From: Gordonia hankookensis
GTDB lineage: Bacteria > Actinomycetota > Actinomycetes > Mycobacteriales > Mycobacteriaceae
NCBI RefSeq assembly: GCF_014673215.1
Contig: NZ_JACWMS010000002.1
Coordinates: 1,364,001 to 1,428,000 of the forward strand
Reading direction: 5' to 3'
DNA length: 64,000 nucleotides
This document shows positions 9,292-16,179 of the stretch, piece after piece; position 1 is the stretch's first letter; the number at the start of each line of letters is the position of its first letter. The translations under genes and the position numbers were made by a program. Below the pieces are notes generated by a model. That model searched no databases, was not told where the DNA came from, and was given only the letters and a program-made list of their open reading frames with translations.

Positions 9292-10007
9292 CAGGCGAGG
9301 TTTCTGCGCGCGTAGTTCCAAACCGCGTGATCCAACTCGGTGGCGTTGACGTCCCGCTTCGCCGCGACGGCTGTAAGCCATTGTCGGGCCTCGTGCGACG
9401 TGACGTGATGGCCCACCGCCTTCTCGACGAACCGGAGAATCCACGTGTCAGCTTTGATATCCGGGCTGCCGAGGAGCATTCCTAGGTAGGACCACGTCAC
9501 CGGACCGCAGCCCTTGACCGACAGATACGCGGTCTTCTGGTCCGGTGTACTGCCGAACTGGCGTGCGTGGTGAACATCGGCGTCGATGAGTGCTCGTGCC
9601 GCATCGACGACGATCGCGGCCTTCAGTCGTCCGCTCGCACGCGAAGAGTTGCCGACTATGCGAACGAAATCTGCCGGGTCGACCTGTGCGAGGACGTCGA
9701 GGTCGTCGAGGGGGCGAGCTTGATAGTCGCGCCATCTGCTGACTACGGCACGTACGCCGCTGTGGGGGCCGCCATAGCGCGCTTGGATGGAGAACACGGC
9801 ATCGATCAAGGCCGCTTCGATCTCGCCGGGCCAGCCGCCTGGCCAAGTAGTAAGGCTGTCATGGAGTGTGCTGGTGATGTAGCTGTCCAGCGTTTCAACC
9901 TGGTCCACGAGATCTCTCCTCAACCGCTTGTGGGCGTCCGCAGTGTGATCGCGGACACGGGGGAGACTGTTACCGTCTGACCTTGCGGAACCGACGGCGG
10001 CCAACAA
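9291..10007 (-). CDS. HhH-GPD fold protein, putative DNA glycosylase/lyase
   Basis: In this 238-residue protein, a helix-hairpin-helix is seen at about 163-180 (SVKGCGPVTWSYLGMLLG), followed by KADTWIL with Asp187. The endonuclease III/AlkA superfamily has the same arrangement: an LPGVGxKTA hairpin and then VDTHV with the catalytic aspartate. The conserved lysine of bifunctional glycosylases is not obvious and no FeS cysteine cluster is present, so a monofunctional or non-catalytic member is possible. The start is uncertain: TTG 10007 opens the frame, but a GTG near residue 34 is an alternative. It is coupled to the EVE/DUF3883 gene by a one-base stop/start overlap. The inferred function is base excision or recognition that feeds the nuclease partner. 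The fold is likely; the specific role is speculative. Confidence 0.65.
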   Translation of the reverse strand: MLAAVGSARSDGNSLPRVRDHTADAHKRLRRDLVDQVETLDSYITSTLHDSLTTWPGGWPGEIEAALIDAVFSIQARYGGPHSGVRAVVSRWRDYQARPLDDLDVLAQVDPADFVRIVGNSSRASGRLKAAIVVDAARALIDADVHHARQFGSTPDQKTAYLSVKGCGPVTWSYLGMLLGSPDIKADTWILRFVEKAVGHHVTSHEARQWLTAVAAKRDVNATELDHAVWNYARRNLA

Positions 10008-10429
10008 GTGACTTCCAGCTTGTCAGGGGGCGATACTCTTCCTGCCGTCTGCCGGGCGATCCTGGTCATCGGCCTGATGGAAACGATGCGAACAAGTCAG
10101 TCTTTGGAGAGACACCATGGGCGAGGTCGTTGAGCTCGGCGGCACTGCAGCGATTCTGGCCGTGGCGGTGAACCAGAGGCAGTCCCCCTGCCGACATCTC
10201 CCGGCGCACCGATCTTCGACCCTCATTCGTCCGTTCGAAATGTCGGTGCCCTGACACCGTTGACCTGGTCGCGATCAACGAAGCGTCCTGCGGTGTCATT
10301 CGCGTGAATGGAGGGTCCTGGACGTGTCGGAGGTCGTTCGCATCGTTGTTAGGATCTGACCGCAGAAGAGAACGGCTGAGCCTGGGGGAGCGAATGCTGG
10401 TTGATCCTGAGATCCTGCGTGTCAGCGAT

Positions 10430-10632
10430 CACGTAATTCCCCAGGTTGACGGGGTTGTCCGTCACGTAATTCCCCACCCTGAGGCGTGTCTGCCGGAGTT
10501 GGGGTGCTGCTACAGGTTCGCTCCTGACATCTGAGGTGTGTCTGAGTTAATCCGGCCCGATGCCGAATTAAGTCAGACGCAGAACACACGGGTGGGGAAC
10601 TTCGGTGAGCACACCTGGGGAACTTTCTTGAG
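10430..10632. repeat. Four GGGGAA-type motifs in inverted orientation, possible IS-end debris
   Basis: Two copies of CACGTAATTCCCCA stand at 10430 and 10463 on the plus strand. Two related units face the other way, GGGTGGGGAACTTCGGTG at 10590-10607 and CCTGGGGAACTTTCTTGAG at 10614-10632. Multiple imperfect repeats at both ends are a feature of IS21-family elements. No transposase gene remains between them, so the assignment is inference. Confidence 0.4.
10540..10578. other. Strong hairpin, 12-bp stem
   Basis: GTCTGAGTTAAT at 10540-10551 pairs with ATTAAGTCAGAC at 10567-10578, 11 of 12 pairs, with a 15-base loop. No T-run follows, so a factor-independent terminator is not clearly supported. 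It sits at the centre of the inverted GGGGAA motifs and may be part of the same element. Confidence 0.45.
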
Positions 10633-10957
10633 CCTCGTCATAAGCAAGCAGCGCGTAAACACCGGCGGTGGCTGCGGCGTCCCTACACCAACGATCGGCA
10701 TCCAGAAGAAGATCAACCCCGCGCCGTTGACGGTTTAGAGCGGGTCGCAGGCGGAGCCGACCTTCTGCTGCTGACATACTCGACGCAGTCGCGGCCGACG
10801 GATCGTTCTGTAGTGTCATCCGCGTGAATGGACCGTCTTCGGGTTCTCTGTTCAATCTCGTGCCAGGCGAATAACACTCGCGTTGCACCACGAGGCGGAG
10901 GCTGCACGAGCAGTGGCACCTAGGTTCAAGCAACGCTTCTGTTTGCCCAGGTTGCGG

Positions 10958-11308
10958 CTAGGAGGACTGGCGTTCGACGATTGTGTCCACAAGTCGAATG
11001 AACTGCGACAGGAACGCGTCTTCGCCGTAGGAGTTGACCTTCCAGAAGATCGCCTGGCTGCCGCCGGACGTAATAGCGACGAGGCCAAGATCTCGTTCGT
11101 GTCCCACCAGTGTCACTGTGAGACTCAGGCGGTTGGCGCCGACCATGCTGTAGCGCTCGAAGACCATTGTCGAACAACGAACGTCACCGACGTTTAGGTC
11201 GCTCGAGTCCTCGAAGCTCGCCGACGAACTACCGGAGAGGACGCCTCGGTGGATTGCGCGTGCGACTTCGTCGAAGTCGCCGGTGAATGTGCGCTCGTGT
11301 TTAGCCAT
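10958..11308 (-). CDS. DUF6054-like small protein
   Basis: The start chosen is ATG 11308 (MAKHERTFTGDFDEVARAIH), with GGAG nine bases upstream. A longer frame begins 66 bases earlier but overlaps the presumed leader. The product of 116 aa has a two-layer alpha/beta look: RAIHRGVLSGSSSASFEDSS, then alternating strands (STMVFERYSMVGANRLSLTVTLVG) and a final helix (FLSQFIRLVDTIVE). It resembles the DUF6054 family, whose function is unknown. No signal peptide or membrane segment is seen. It is the last gene of the minus-strand run that begins with the EspC-like gene at 14918, about 50 bases after the lipoprotein gene. A role linked to the T7SS substrates is possible from position only. Confidence 0.6.
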   Translation of the reverse strand: MAKHERTFTGDFDEVARAIHRGVLSGSSSASFEDSSDLNVGDVRCSTMVFERYSMVGANRLSLTVTLVGHERDLGLVAITSGGSQAIFWKVNSYGEDAFLSQFIRLVDTIVERQSS

Positions 11309-11358
11309 GTGCTCTGTCTCCGGGTCAGCGTGGTGCTGTTTCGGCAGGTTGCAAGCGG

Positions 11359-12219
11359 TCAGGGTGCGGGCCACGCCGGCGATTGGGGCAGAGTGGGAAA
11401 TCCTTCATCGCCGAACAGCTTCGGGATCAACACTGCGACATCACCATCAGGCGCAATAGGATTCTGGCCGCGGTATGCCGGGATCTGATCGAGCATGCCT
11501 GCTGCCCATATCGTGCAGGGTTGCTCGCTGACGGGCGGTTCGGGCGTGCGGGTTGTGGCCCATGGCACTGCGTCGAACTTCCACGGATAGAACACGTCGA
11601 ATTGCGGTGCACGCGTGCCTGTTCCCGTTGCGGCTTCGCGTTGAACGTTCGCACGCGGATCTACCGCTTGTGGAGGGAGTTTGGCGGTGAAGCTGAATTC
11701 GTAGGCACTGAGGTAGTCGCTCTCTGGTTCCGAAGTGGCCACCTCAGCTCTACCGCTGCCCAGGTAACATCCGCGTGCAGACACCTCTGCGTGCGAAGCC
11801 CGAATCTGCGCGATATGCGCGTACATGGTGCCGAAGAGAGCGGGAAACGTACCCTCAGGCCCTTTCGGTGGGTAGAGACAACCTATCCTGTTCTCGACGC
11901 TTGGCTGTGGAGCGGCGTTGAGAGCGCCGGGGTAGGTGGCCTTCCTCCCATACACAGATAGCTGACAGGACTCCAGATAAGCCCGTGCGAGCTCGGCAGG
12001 TCTGCTGTACAGATCAATTCCATCGGTAGCTGACCAGACGACATTGTATGGACCTGCGATGTCAGTGGGGTAGCGGTAATCCTGCGGCGAGACAGGAGTA
12101 GGTGCGGTCCTCGAGCTGATCGTGAGCGATTGTTCAGCGGGTGAATCCGGAGTCGCACAAGCGGTCCCAGTAGCCAAAGCCATGATGACTAGCGCCGCTG
12201 CGACGCACTTCAACTTCAT
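11359..12219 (-). CDS. Predicted secreted lipoprotein, 286 aa, unknown
   Basis: The N-terminus MKLKCVAAALVIMALATGTAC is a short positive region, a hydrophobic core and a cysteine at 21 preceded by GTA. It is a weak but plausible lipobox, so export and lipid anchoring are expected. The mature part is Pro- and Tyr-rich with several further cysteines (ESCQL, IGCLYPP, GCYLGSG, QPCTIW), suggesting disulphides outside the cell. No known domain is recognised. The gene starts one base after the stop of the large T7SS-type gene, so it is very likely co-transcribed with it. It may be a surface partner or an immunity-like factor for that operon; this is inference from gene order. Confidence 0.65.
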   Translation of the reverse strand: MKLKCVAAALVIMALATGTACATPDSPAEQSLTISSRTAPTPVSPQDYRYPTDIAGPYNVVWSATDGIDLYSRPAELARAYLESCQLSVYGRKATYPGALNAAPQPSVENRIGCLYPPKGPEGTFPALFGTMYAHIAQIRASHAEVSARGCYLGSGRAEVATSEPESDYLSAYEFSFTAKLPPQAVDPRANVQREAATGTGTRAPQFDVFYPWKFDAVPWATTRTPEPPVSEQPCTIWAAGMLDQIPAYRGQNPIAPDGDVAVLIPKLFGDEGFPTLPQSPAWPAP

Positions 12220-14598
12220 CTAGCTCGAACCGTTCAGAATAATGTCGTCGTAGTTGTCGGGGTCAGTGGGATCGAAATTCATTGTTCCCTGGTGGTTTCC
12301 AGTGCTGGTGCCCGCCCGAAGCGATGCCAACAGCTTCTCGTTTCCTAGTGCGCTCTCCATCGCGCTCAAGAGTTCACCTCGGTCCCCCTTGTGCTCTGAA
12401 AGGATATCTGCGAGTGGCTTGAGTTGCCCATCGTCGCTGAACCACTCCGCGGGCGCTCCGGCATCTGGTGTTGCTTGGACTCCTTCGAGAGCGCCGTACA
12501 CGAGGTGGATCTCGTCCTCAGCTGCCGTGCCGCCGGTTCCGGCAGGCGTCGGGGGTCGGAATTCAAGGTCTCCCGCGGATTCGTCGGGCAAAAGCCAGGG
12601 ACCCGCGACTGCCCCTGCAGTTCCCGCTGTCATCGCGGCTGGATGCGGGACACTAGTCAATCCGGCAGATGCCGAACTGACTATGTCCCTGATTCGTTTG
12701 CTGGCTGCGTTCTCCGCATCCGTGCTCGCATTCTCGTCAATCTGGAGATCGTATTCGGCTCCGTAGAGTCCAGACTGACCTAGTGCGCGAAGATTTGCAC
12801 TGAGCTCCGCCAACGATCGCGCTCGGTGTGGTTCTGAGGACGCCAGTTCGCCCGCGGCAGTGCCGTTGCGAACTGTCTGATCAAGGATGTCCCGGTAGAG
12901 ATCCGCGCCCGCGCCAGTGCCGTCTGGGTTCTCCGGTGTCGCGGCGCCGTAGGTGTTGTCGCTCGCGATAAGCGTGAAGAGCCTTGCGGCGCGGCGCTGC
13001 AGTTCCTCGGACGGTACGGCCGGATCGAATCCTGGATGGCCATGGGGTCCTGACTCGCCTCCGGCGAGGATGTTCAGATACGGCAGGGATGCCTCGCGGA
13101 GGGATTGCGCAATATGTGGATTTATCTTCCCGATGGCATCGCCAGAAGTGTTGGCGTTCATCAGATCTGAAAAATTATTGGAGTCCGCGGTGGAGGTGGT
13201 GTAGTCGAATAGTCCACTGAATGCGCGATCTGCGAGCGCGATCTTGGTAGGGTCACCGCTCCCGCCATCATCGCGAATCCAATCGATGAGATCCCCCGCG
13301 GCGTCGCCCCCATCATCCCAATCGTGTTTGAGCGCGTACCCGACCATTGTGTCCCTGTCATAGTCGGCAAGCTTCTCGCCGGTGGAGTATTCGCCGGTGA
13401 GGATGGCAGCTGACGCCTCGTGGTTTCTGGTACCCACCTCCATGAAGGTCCGAATCGTCGACTCGTAGTTGCGTTTCAACGCGTCCGGGTCATCCCTGCC
13501 CGTTCCGTAGACCATTTCGGGATGCTCGATACCCTCCACCGTTCGGCCGGCGCCCCCAACGCTCTTTCGGATGAGTTCGGTGCCGAATCGTTCTCCCGGC
13601 GGCGTCGATCCGGAATTGCTCAACAGACCGGCGAGCGGAACGTCGAGGCTCGCGATGCGCCGGTTGTCCATCGAGTTGTGGTTACCCGCCCAGTCCTGCG
13701 CCCACCCAGGTAGGTACTGATACCCGGTATTTGCGCCGACGTCCTCGTTCGACAGGGTGAGCAGACCCTGGCCGAGCGCCTTCGACCAGGCGTCTCCGGC
13801 GGGTGTCTGCATGCCATCGAACTTGGACTGCAAGTCGAACAGACCGTCTGAACCCACCGAACCGTAGAACATGTGTAGGTACTCCTGGGCGCCGCGCGGG
13901 ACGTCGTCCAGCTTCTCGCCGTTCAACAGCCGGGCGATCTGCTCGTCGCTCAGACCAGCGGCGCGCAAACTGCGTCCGACCTCGGCGGCTTCTTCGTCCG
14001 TCCATCCATCGGCGGCCATCTGGCCGTGGCGTCGACCATCTTGCGCGCTGAGGGTAAGCGCCGGCGGTGCGATGGAATGTAGATTCCCGACGGCAGTCCG
14101 TATGTGAGCGGCGTGATCGGACGCGGTGGTCGCCAGCTCGTCAGCCCTGCCCTTCACGAAGTCGGTCATCTCGCGTTCCATATCGGCGATCTGCCCCGGA
14201 GTCAGGTCCTCGTCCTCCTTCGGGACGTACCGCATCTTCCACGAGGGGTCGGATTCGCTGACCAGCACGAAGCGCTGCGAGGTGGCTCCAAGAAGGGCGC
14301 CGTTCACCGAGGTCTTCGATGAGTCGATAGCCGCGGCGGCGCTGTTCAACGCGGTCTGGAGATCATCGACTTTGCCGGCGACTCTCTTCGCCCATCCGTT
14401 CTGGTCACTTGCGCGAACGTTGGCCGCTGACCTGGCATCACCGGCCCAGGACGTGGTGGGCACCTGGTCGACCACGCGTTCAGCGGCTTCGGAGTTCTCT
14501 CGTATGGCGTCTGCGAGGTCGGTCAGTTGTACCGCCGCCAGCTCCCATGGCCGCCACGAATCCATGATCGCCTTGGTGAGGGGTGGGTGCCCACTCAT
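12220..14598 (-). CDS. Large T7SS substrate-like protein with N-terminal W-A-G helical hairpin, 792 aa
   Basis: The start ATG 14598 overlaps the stop of the EspC-like gene (ATGA). Residues 10-110 form an ESX-type helical hairpin: SWRPWELAAVQLTDLADAI, then a turn with W51-A-G53, the WXG-like motif, then a second helix. The following roughly 650 residues are alpha-helical and soluble, with no recognised enzyme motif (for example LSNEDVGANTGYQYLPGWAQ and RTFMEVGTRNHEASAAILTG). Related large proteins paired with EspC-like partners occur in mycobacteria and relatives as presumed ESX substrates. No signal peptide is present, consistent with T7SS export. No T7SS core genes (EccC and others) are in this window, so the machinery must be elsewhere. 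Export and any toxin role are inferred. Confidence 0.65.
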   Translation of the reverse strand: MSGHPPLTKAIMDSWRPWELAAVQLTDLADAIRENSEAAERVVDQVPTTSWAGDARSAANVRASDQNGWAKRVAGKVDDLQTALNSAAAAIDSSKTSVNGALLGATSQRFVLVSESDPSWKMRYVPKEDEDLTPGQIADMEREMTDFVKGRADELATTASDHAAHIRTAVGNLHSIAPPALTLSAQDGRRHGQMAADGWTDEEAAEVGRSLRAAGLSDEQIARLLNGEKLDDVPRGAQEYLHMFYGSVGSDGLFDLQSKFDGMQTPAGDAWSKALGQGLLTLSNEDVGANTGYQYLPGWAQDWAGNHNSMDNRRIASLDVPLAGLLSNSGSTPPGERFGTELIRKSVGGAGRTVEGIEHPEMVYGTGRDDPDALKRNYESTIRTFMEVGTRNHEASAAILTGEYSTGEKLADYDRDTMVGYALKHDWDDGGDAAGDLIDWIRDDGGSGDPTKIALADRAFSGLFDYTTSTADSNNFSDLMNANTSGDAIGKINPHIAQSLREASLPYLNILAGGESGPHGHPGFDPAVPSEELQRRAARLFTLIASDNTYGAATPENPDGTGAGADLYRDILDQTVRNGTAAGELASSEPHRARSLAELSANLRALGQSGLYGAEYDLQIDENASTDAENAASKRIRDIVSSASAGLTSVPHPAAMTAGTAGAVAGPWLLPDESAGDLEFRPPTPAGTGGTAAEDEIHLVYGALEGVQATPDAGAPAEWFSDDGQLKPLADILSEHKGDRGELLSAMESALGNEKLLASLRAGTSTGNHQGTMNFDPTDPDNYDDIILNGSS

Positions 14599-14918
14599 CG
14601 GGGTGACTCGTTCTCCGGGAGAGTGGACAGGGTGCGAAACTTGGTCGCGTTCTCGTCGTCTGCGTCGACCGAGATCGCCCGAGCGGCGCGTACAGCGGAA
14701 GCGAACGTCTCCCACTGTCCGGACACCGCAGTCTGAGCCTGAGTCAGTTTCGTCGTTGCGTCGGAACCGGCGCCGACGAGTGGTGAGTTCGGCATCGCCG
14801 CGTTGATGGTTGCGGTGACATCGGGTCTAGGTGCAGATTCGATGAAGTGCCCCATCCCCTCCAAAGCGCCCGCGATGCCGTCCATGGCGCCTGGATTGAC
14901 GGTGAATTCCCCGCTCAT
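14595..14918 (-). CDS. EspC-like (DUF2580-type) T7SS-associated small protein, 107 aa
   Basis: ATG 14918 follows a GGGGGG run at a normal distance. The protein begins MSGEFTVNPGAMDGIAGALEG, which fits the EspC/DUF2580 pattern of a short strand (FxVxPxxL) and then a long helix. A second helix contains GQWETFASAVRAARA. Length, low aromatic content and lack of a signal peptide agree with the family. Such proteins are secreted by ESX systems, usually with a larger partner encoded next to them. Here the partner is the 792-residue gene, coupled by an ATGA overlap. It heads a four-gene minus-strand run: EspC-like, large substrate, lipoprotein, DUF6054-like. Confidence 0.6.
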   Translation of the reverse strand: MSGEFTVNPGAMDGIAGALEGMGHFIESAPRPDVTATINAAMPNSPLVGAGSDATTKLTQAQTAVSGQWETFASAVRAARAISVDADDENATKFRTLSTLPENESPR

Positions 14919-15501
14919 CGTTCCCCCCGATGGTCGTTGTGAGCACGTGGCTTGGTGCGCATTCTACGTCGCCTATCTCGCTCACCGATCATCGGGACGG
15001 ATCAGTCGCATCCATCTCGGAGGTGGCTTGCACCAGGTCTCCGTCCAGGTCGAAGCCGGTACGCAGCGCCAACATGCTTGGCAAGGCAGCGTGTGGTCGC
15101 ATCGCCGAACTCCTCCACTTGAACGAACCGATCGAGTCGAATATGCGCATCAGTGTCTGGACGCGAACTGCCGGACGCGGTGGTGGGCGGAACCAAGAGT
15201 TGGTCGACCGCCTCGCATCTGAGGCCCGCTCTGAGGGTTCTGTTGAACCGGAGGAGACAGGCTGCCAAGTATGCCGGCCTTGCCTGTGGCGTCGGGGATG
15301 TCGTCACTGCTGGCAGTGGTGCAGACGCTTGCCGCGCCACGATTGCCGGTTTGGGTAGTGTCGCCGGCGGGTGGGGATGCGGTGCAGCAGGTGCCGCGAT
15401 ACCGATGCCCGGCGTCAATGTGGTGGCAGCGGCGTTCTCGGCGCGGGTGGCGCGTGGGCGTTCGGTTGAGTTGGTTCTGAGATAGGTAAGGCGGTCTGCT
15501 A
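14919..15501. other. Non-coding stretch with a possible toxin-tail remnant
   Basis: No intact gene is seen. On the plus strand, about 15270-15485, one frame reads AAKYAGLACGVGDVVTAGSG and then GGWGCGAAGAAIPMPGV. This resembles the Gly/Ala-rich C-terminal segments of some T7SS effector proteins. It has no start, no ribosome binding site and an unrelated upstream translation. I take it as a possible decayed tail only. Confidence 0.3.
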
Positions 15502-15811
15502 TTGAGTCGCGCTCATGTCACTGACGACGCCGGCTGGGACAACGTGCGAAGGAAGACCGGCGCGCTTGGTATCGTCATCGCGCTGCTCGCTGCCTTCGGA
15601 GTGTTCTGGGCGGGTGGTCGGGGCCGTGCTACTCGGCTCCCTGCAGCCCCTCATTGCCGTCGGCACCTGGGGGATCGGCGCGATGCTGGTAGTTGTGGCG
15701 CCGGTTACTCTCCTGGCAGTGGCGAAGAACCGAAGGTTCTGGACGTCGGTCCTCTGGGGCGAGGTGGCTGTCTGTGTCGTCGGCGGAATCTGGGCGTGGT
15801 CGCTGTGGTGA
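15502..15811 (+). pseudogene. Small membrane protein gene with a frameshift
   Basis: From TTG 15502 one frame gives a charged N-terminus and a membrane helix (GALGIVIALLAAFGVFWAGG). Near 15610 that frame turns into Arg-rich nonsense, while the +1 frame continues with good membrane helices (VVGAVLLGSLQPLIAVGTWG, AMLVVVAPVTLLAVA, VCVVGGIWAWSLW) to a stop at 15809-15811. Joining the two gives a three- or four-helix inner-membrane protein of about 100 residues. Either the gene is broken by a one-base indel or the sequence has an error at about 15605-15612. The family is unknown. It follows the possible toxin-tail remnant, so a membrane immunity protein is conceivable but unproven. Confidence 0.45.
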
Positions 15812-16118
15812 GGGAGGAAACGCCGAACTTCAGGCACGACCAACCGTCTGGTGGTTCGCTCCGGAGGTCGCGTTCGGCATCGCGATCGTTGTCAGCGTGT
15901 CGTTTCAGCAAACAGTTTGCCGAGACAGCCTTGTCCCGCCGGTGATCGCGCTCCTGGCACTCGCTGGGGTGGGACCGCTTGCGTGGCTTGATCAGTCATG
16001 TCGTCGTGAGTTCGGATCGATTGCTCGCGCTGGCATCTGGATCGCGGCGACCTCGTCTTTGGTGGTGGAGGTGCTGATCCCGCTGGGGCTGGTGATGTGC
16101 GGTTTCAGCGAGCTTTGA
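15810..16118 (+). pseudogene. Membrane protein remnant without a usable start
   Basis: The frame ending at 16118 contains WWFAPEVAFGIAIVVSV, SLVPPVIALLALAGVGPLAW and AGIWIAATSSLVVEVLIPLG, three clear membrane helices. No ATG, GTG or TTG with a ribosome binding site stands at its beginning. A good candidate start, GTG at about 15808 (GTGAGGGAGGAA), lies in another frame, so a further frameshift near 15830 is likely. Together with the preceding gene this makes two adjacent broken membrane genes. The function is unknown. Confidence 0.4.
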
Positions 16119-16179
16119 GGTTCGGAGAATGCCAGCGAGTACTGTCCGCGCGGTCTGGCATTCTCGACGATCGGCACTC

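Larger units (their letters stand above)
10293..10832. repeat. Direct repeat pair bounding the gene-free stretch
   Basis: GTGTCATTCGCGTGAATGGA at 10293-10312 recurs as GTGTCATCCGCGTGAATGGA at 10813-10832, 19 of 20 identical. Weaker similarity extends to about 38 bases. Each copy contains a small palindrome (CATTC or CATCC, then GCGT, then GAATG). The spacing is 520 bases. A target duplication, a recombination site or the remains of a duplicated segment are all possible. Confidence 0.6.
10008..10957. other. Gene-free, repeat-containing stretch of 950 bases
   Basis: No frame here has a plausible product with a ribosome binding site. The stretch instead holds a 20-base direct repeat pair about 520 bases apart, a set of four GGGGAA-type motifs in two orientations and a 12-bp hairpin, each listed separately. 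This looks like debris of an inserted element rather than a simple intergenic region. Confidence 0.5.

Noticed and set aside
9292-9444. N-terminal extension of the EVE/DUF3883 protein
   Set aside because: The extra 51 codons overlap the HhH gene and are Arg/Gly-rich; ATG 9291 gives a coupled TGATG junction.
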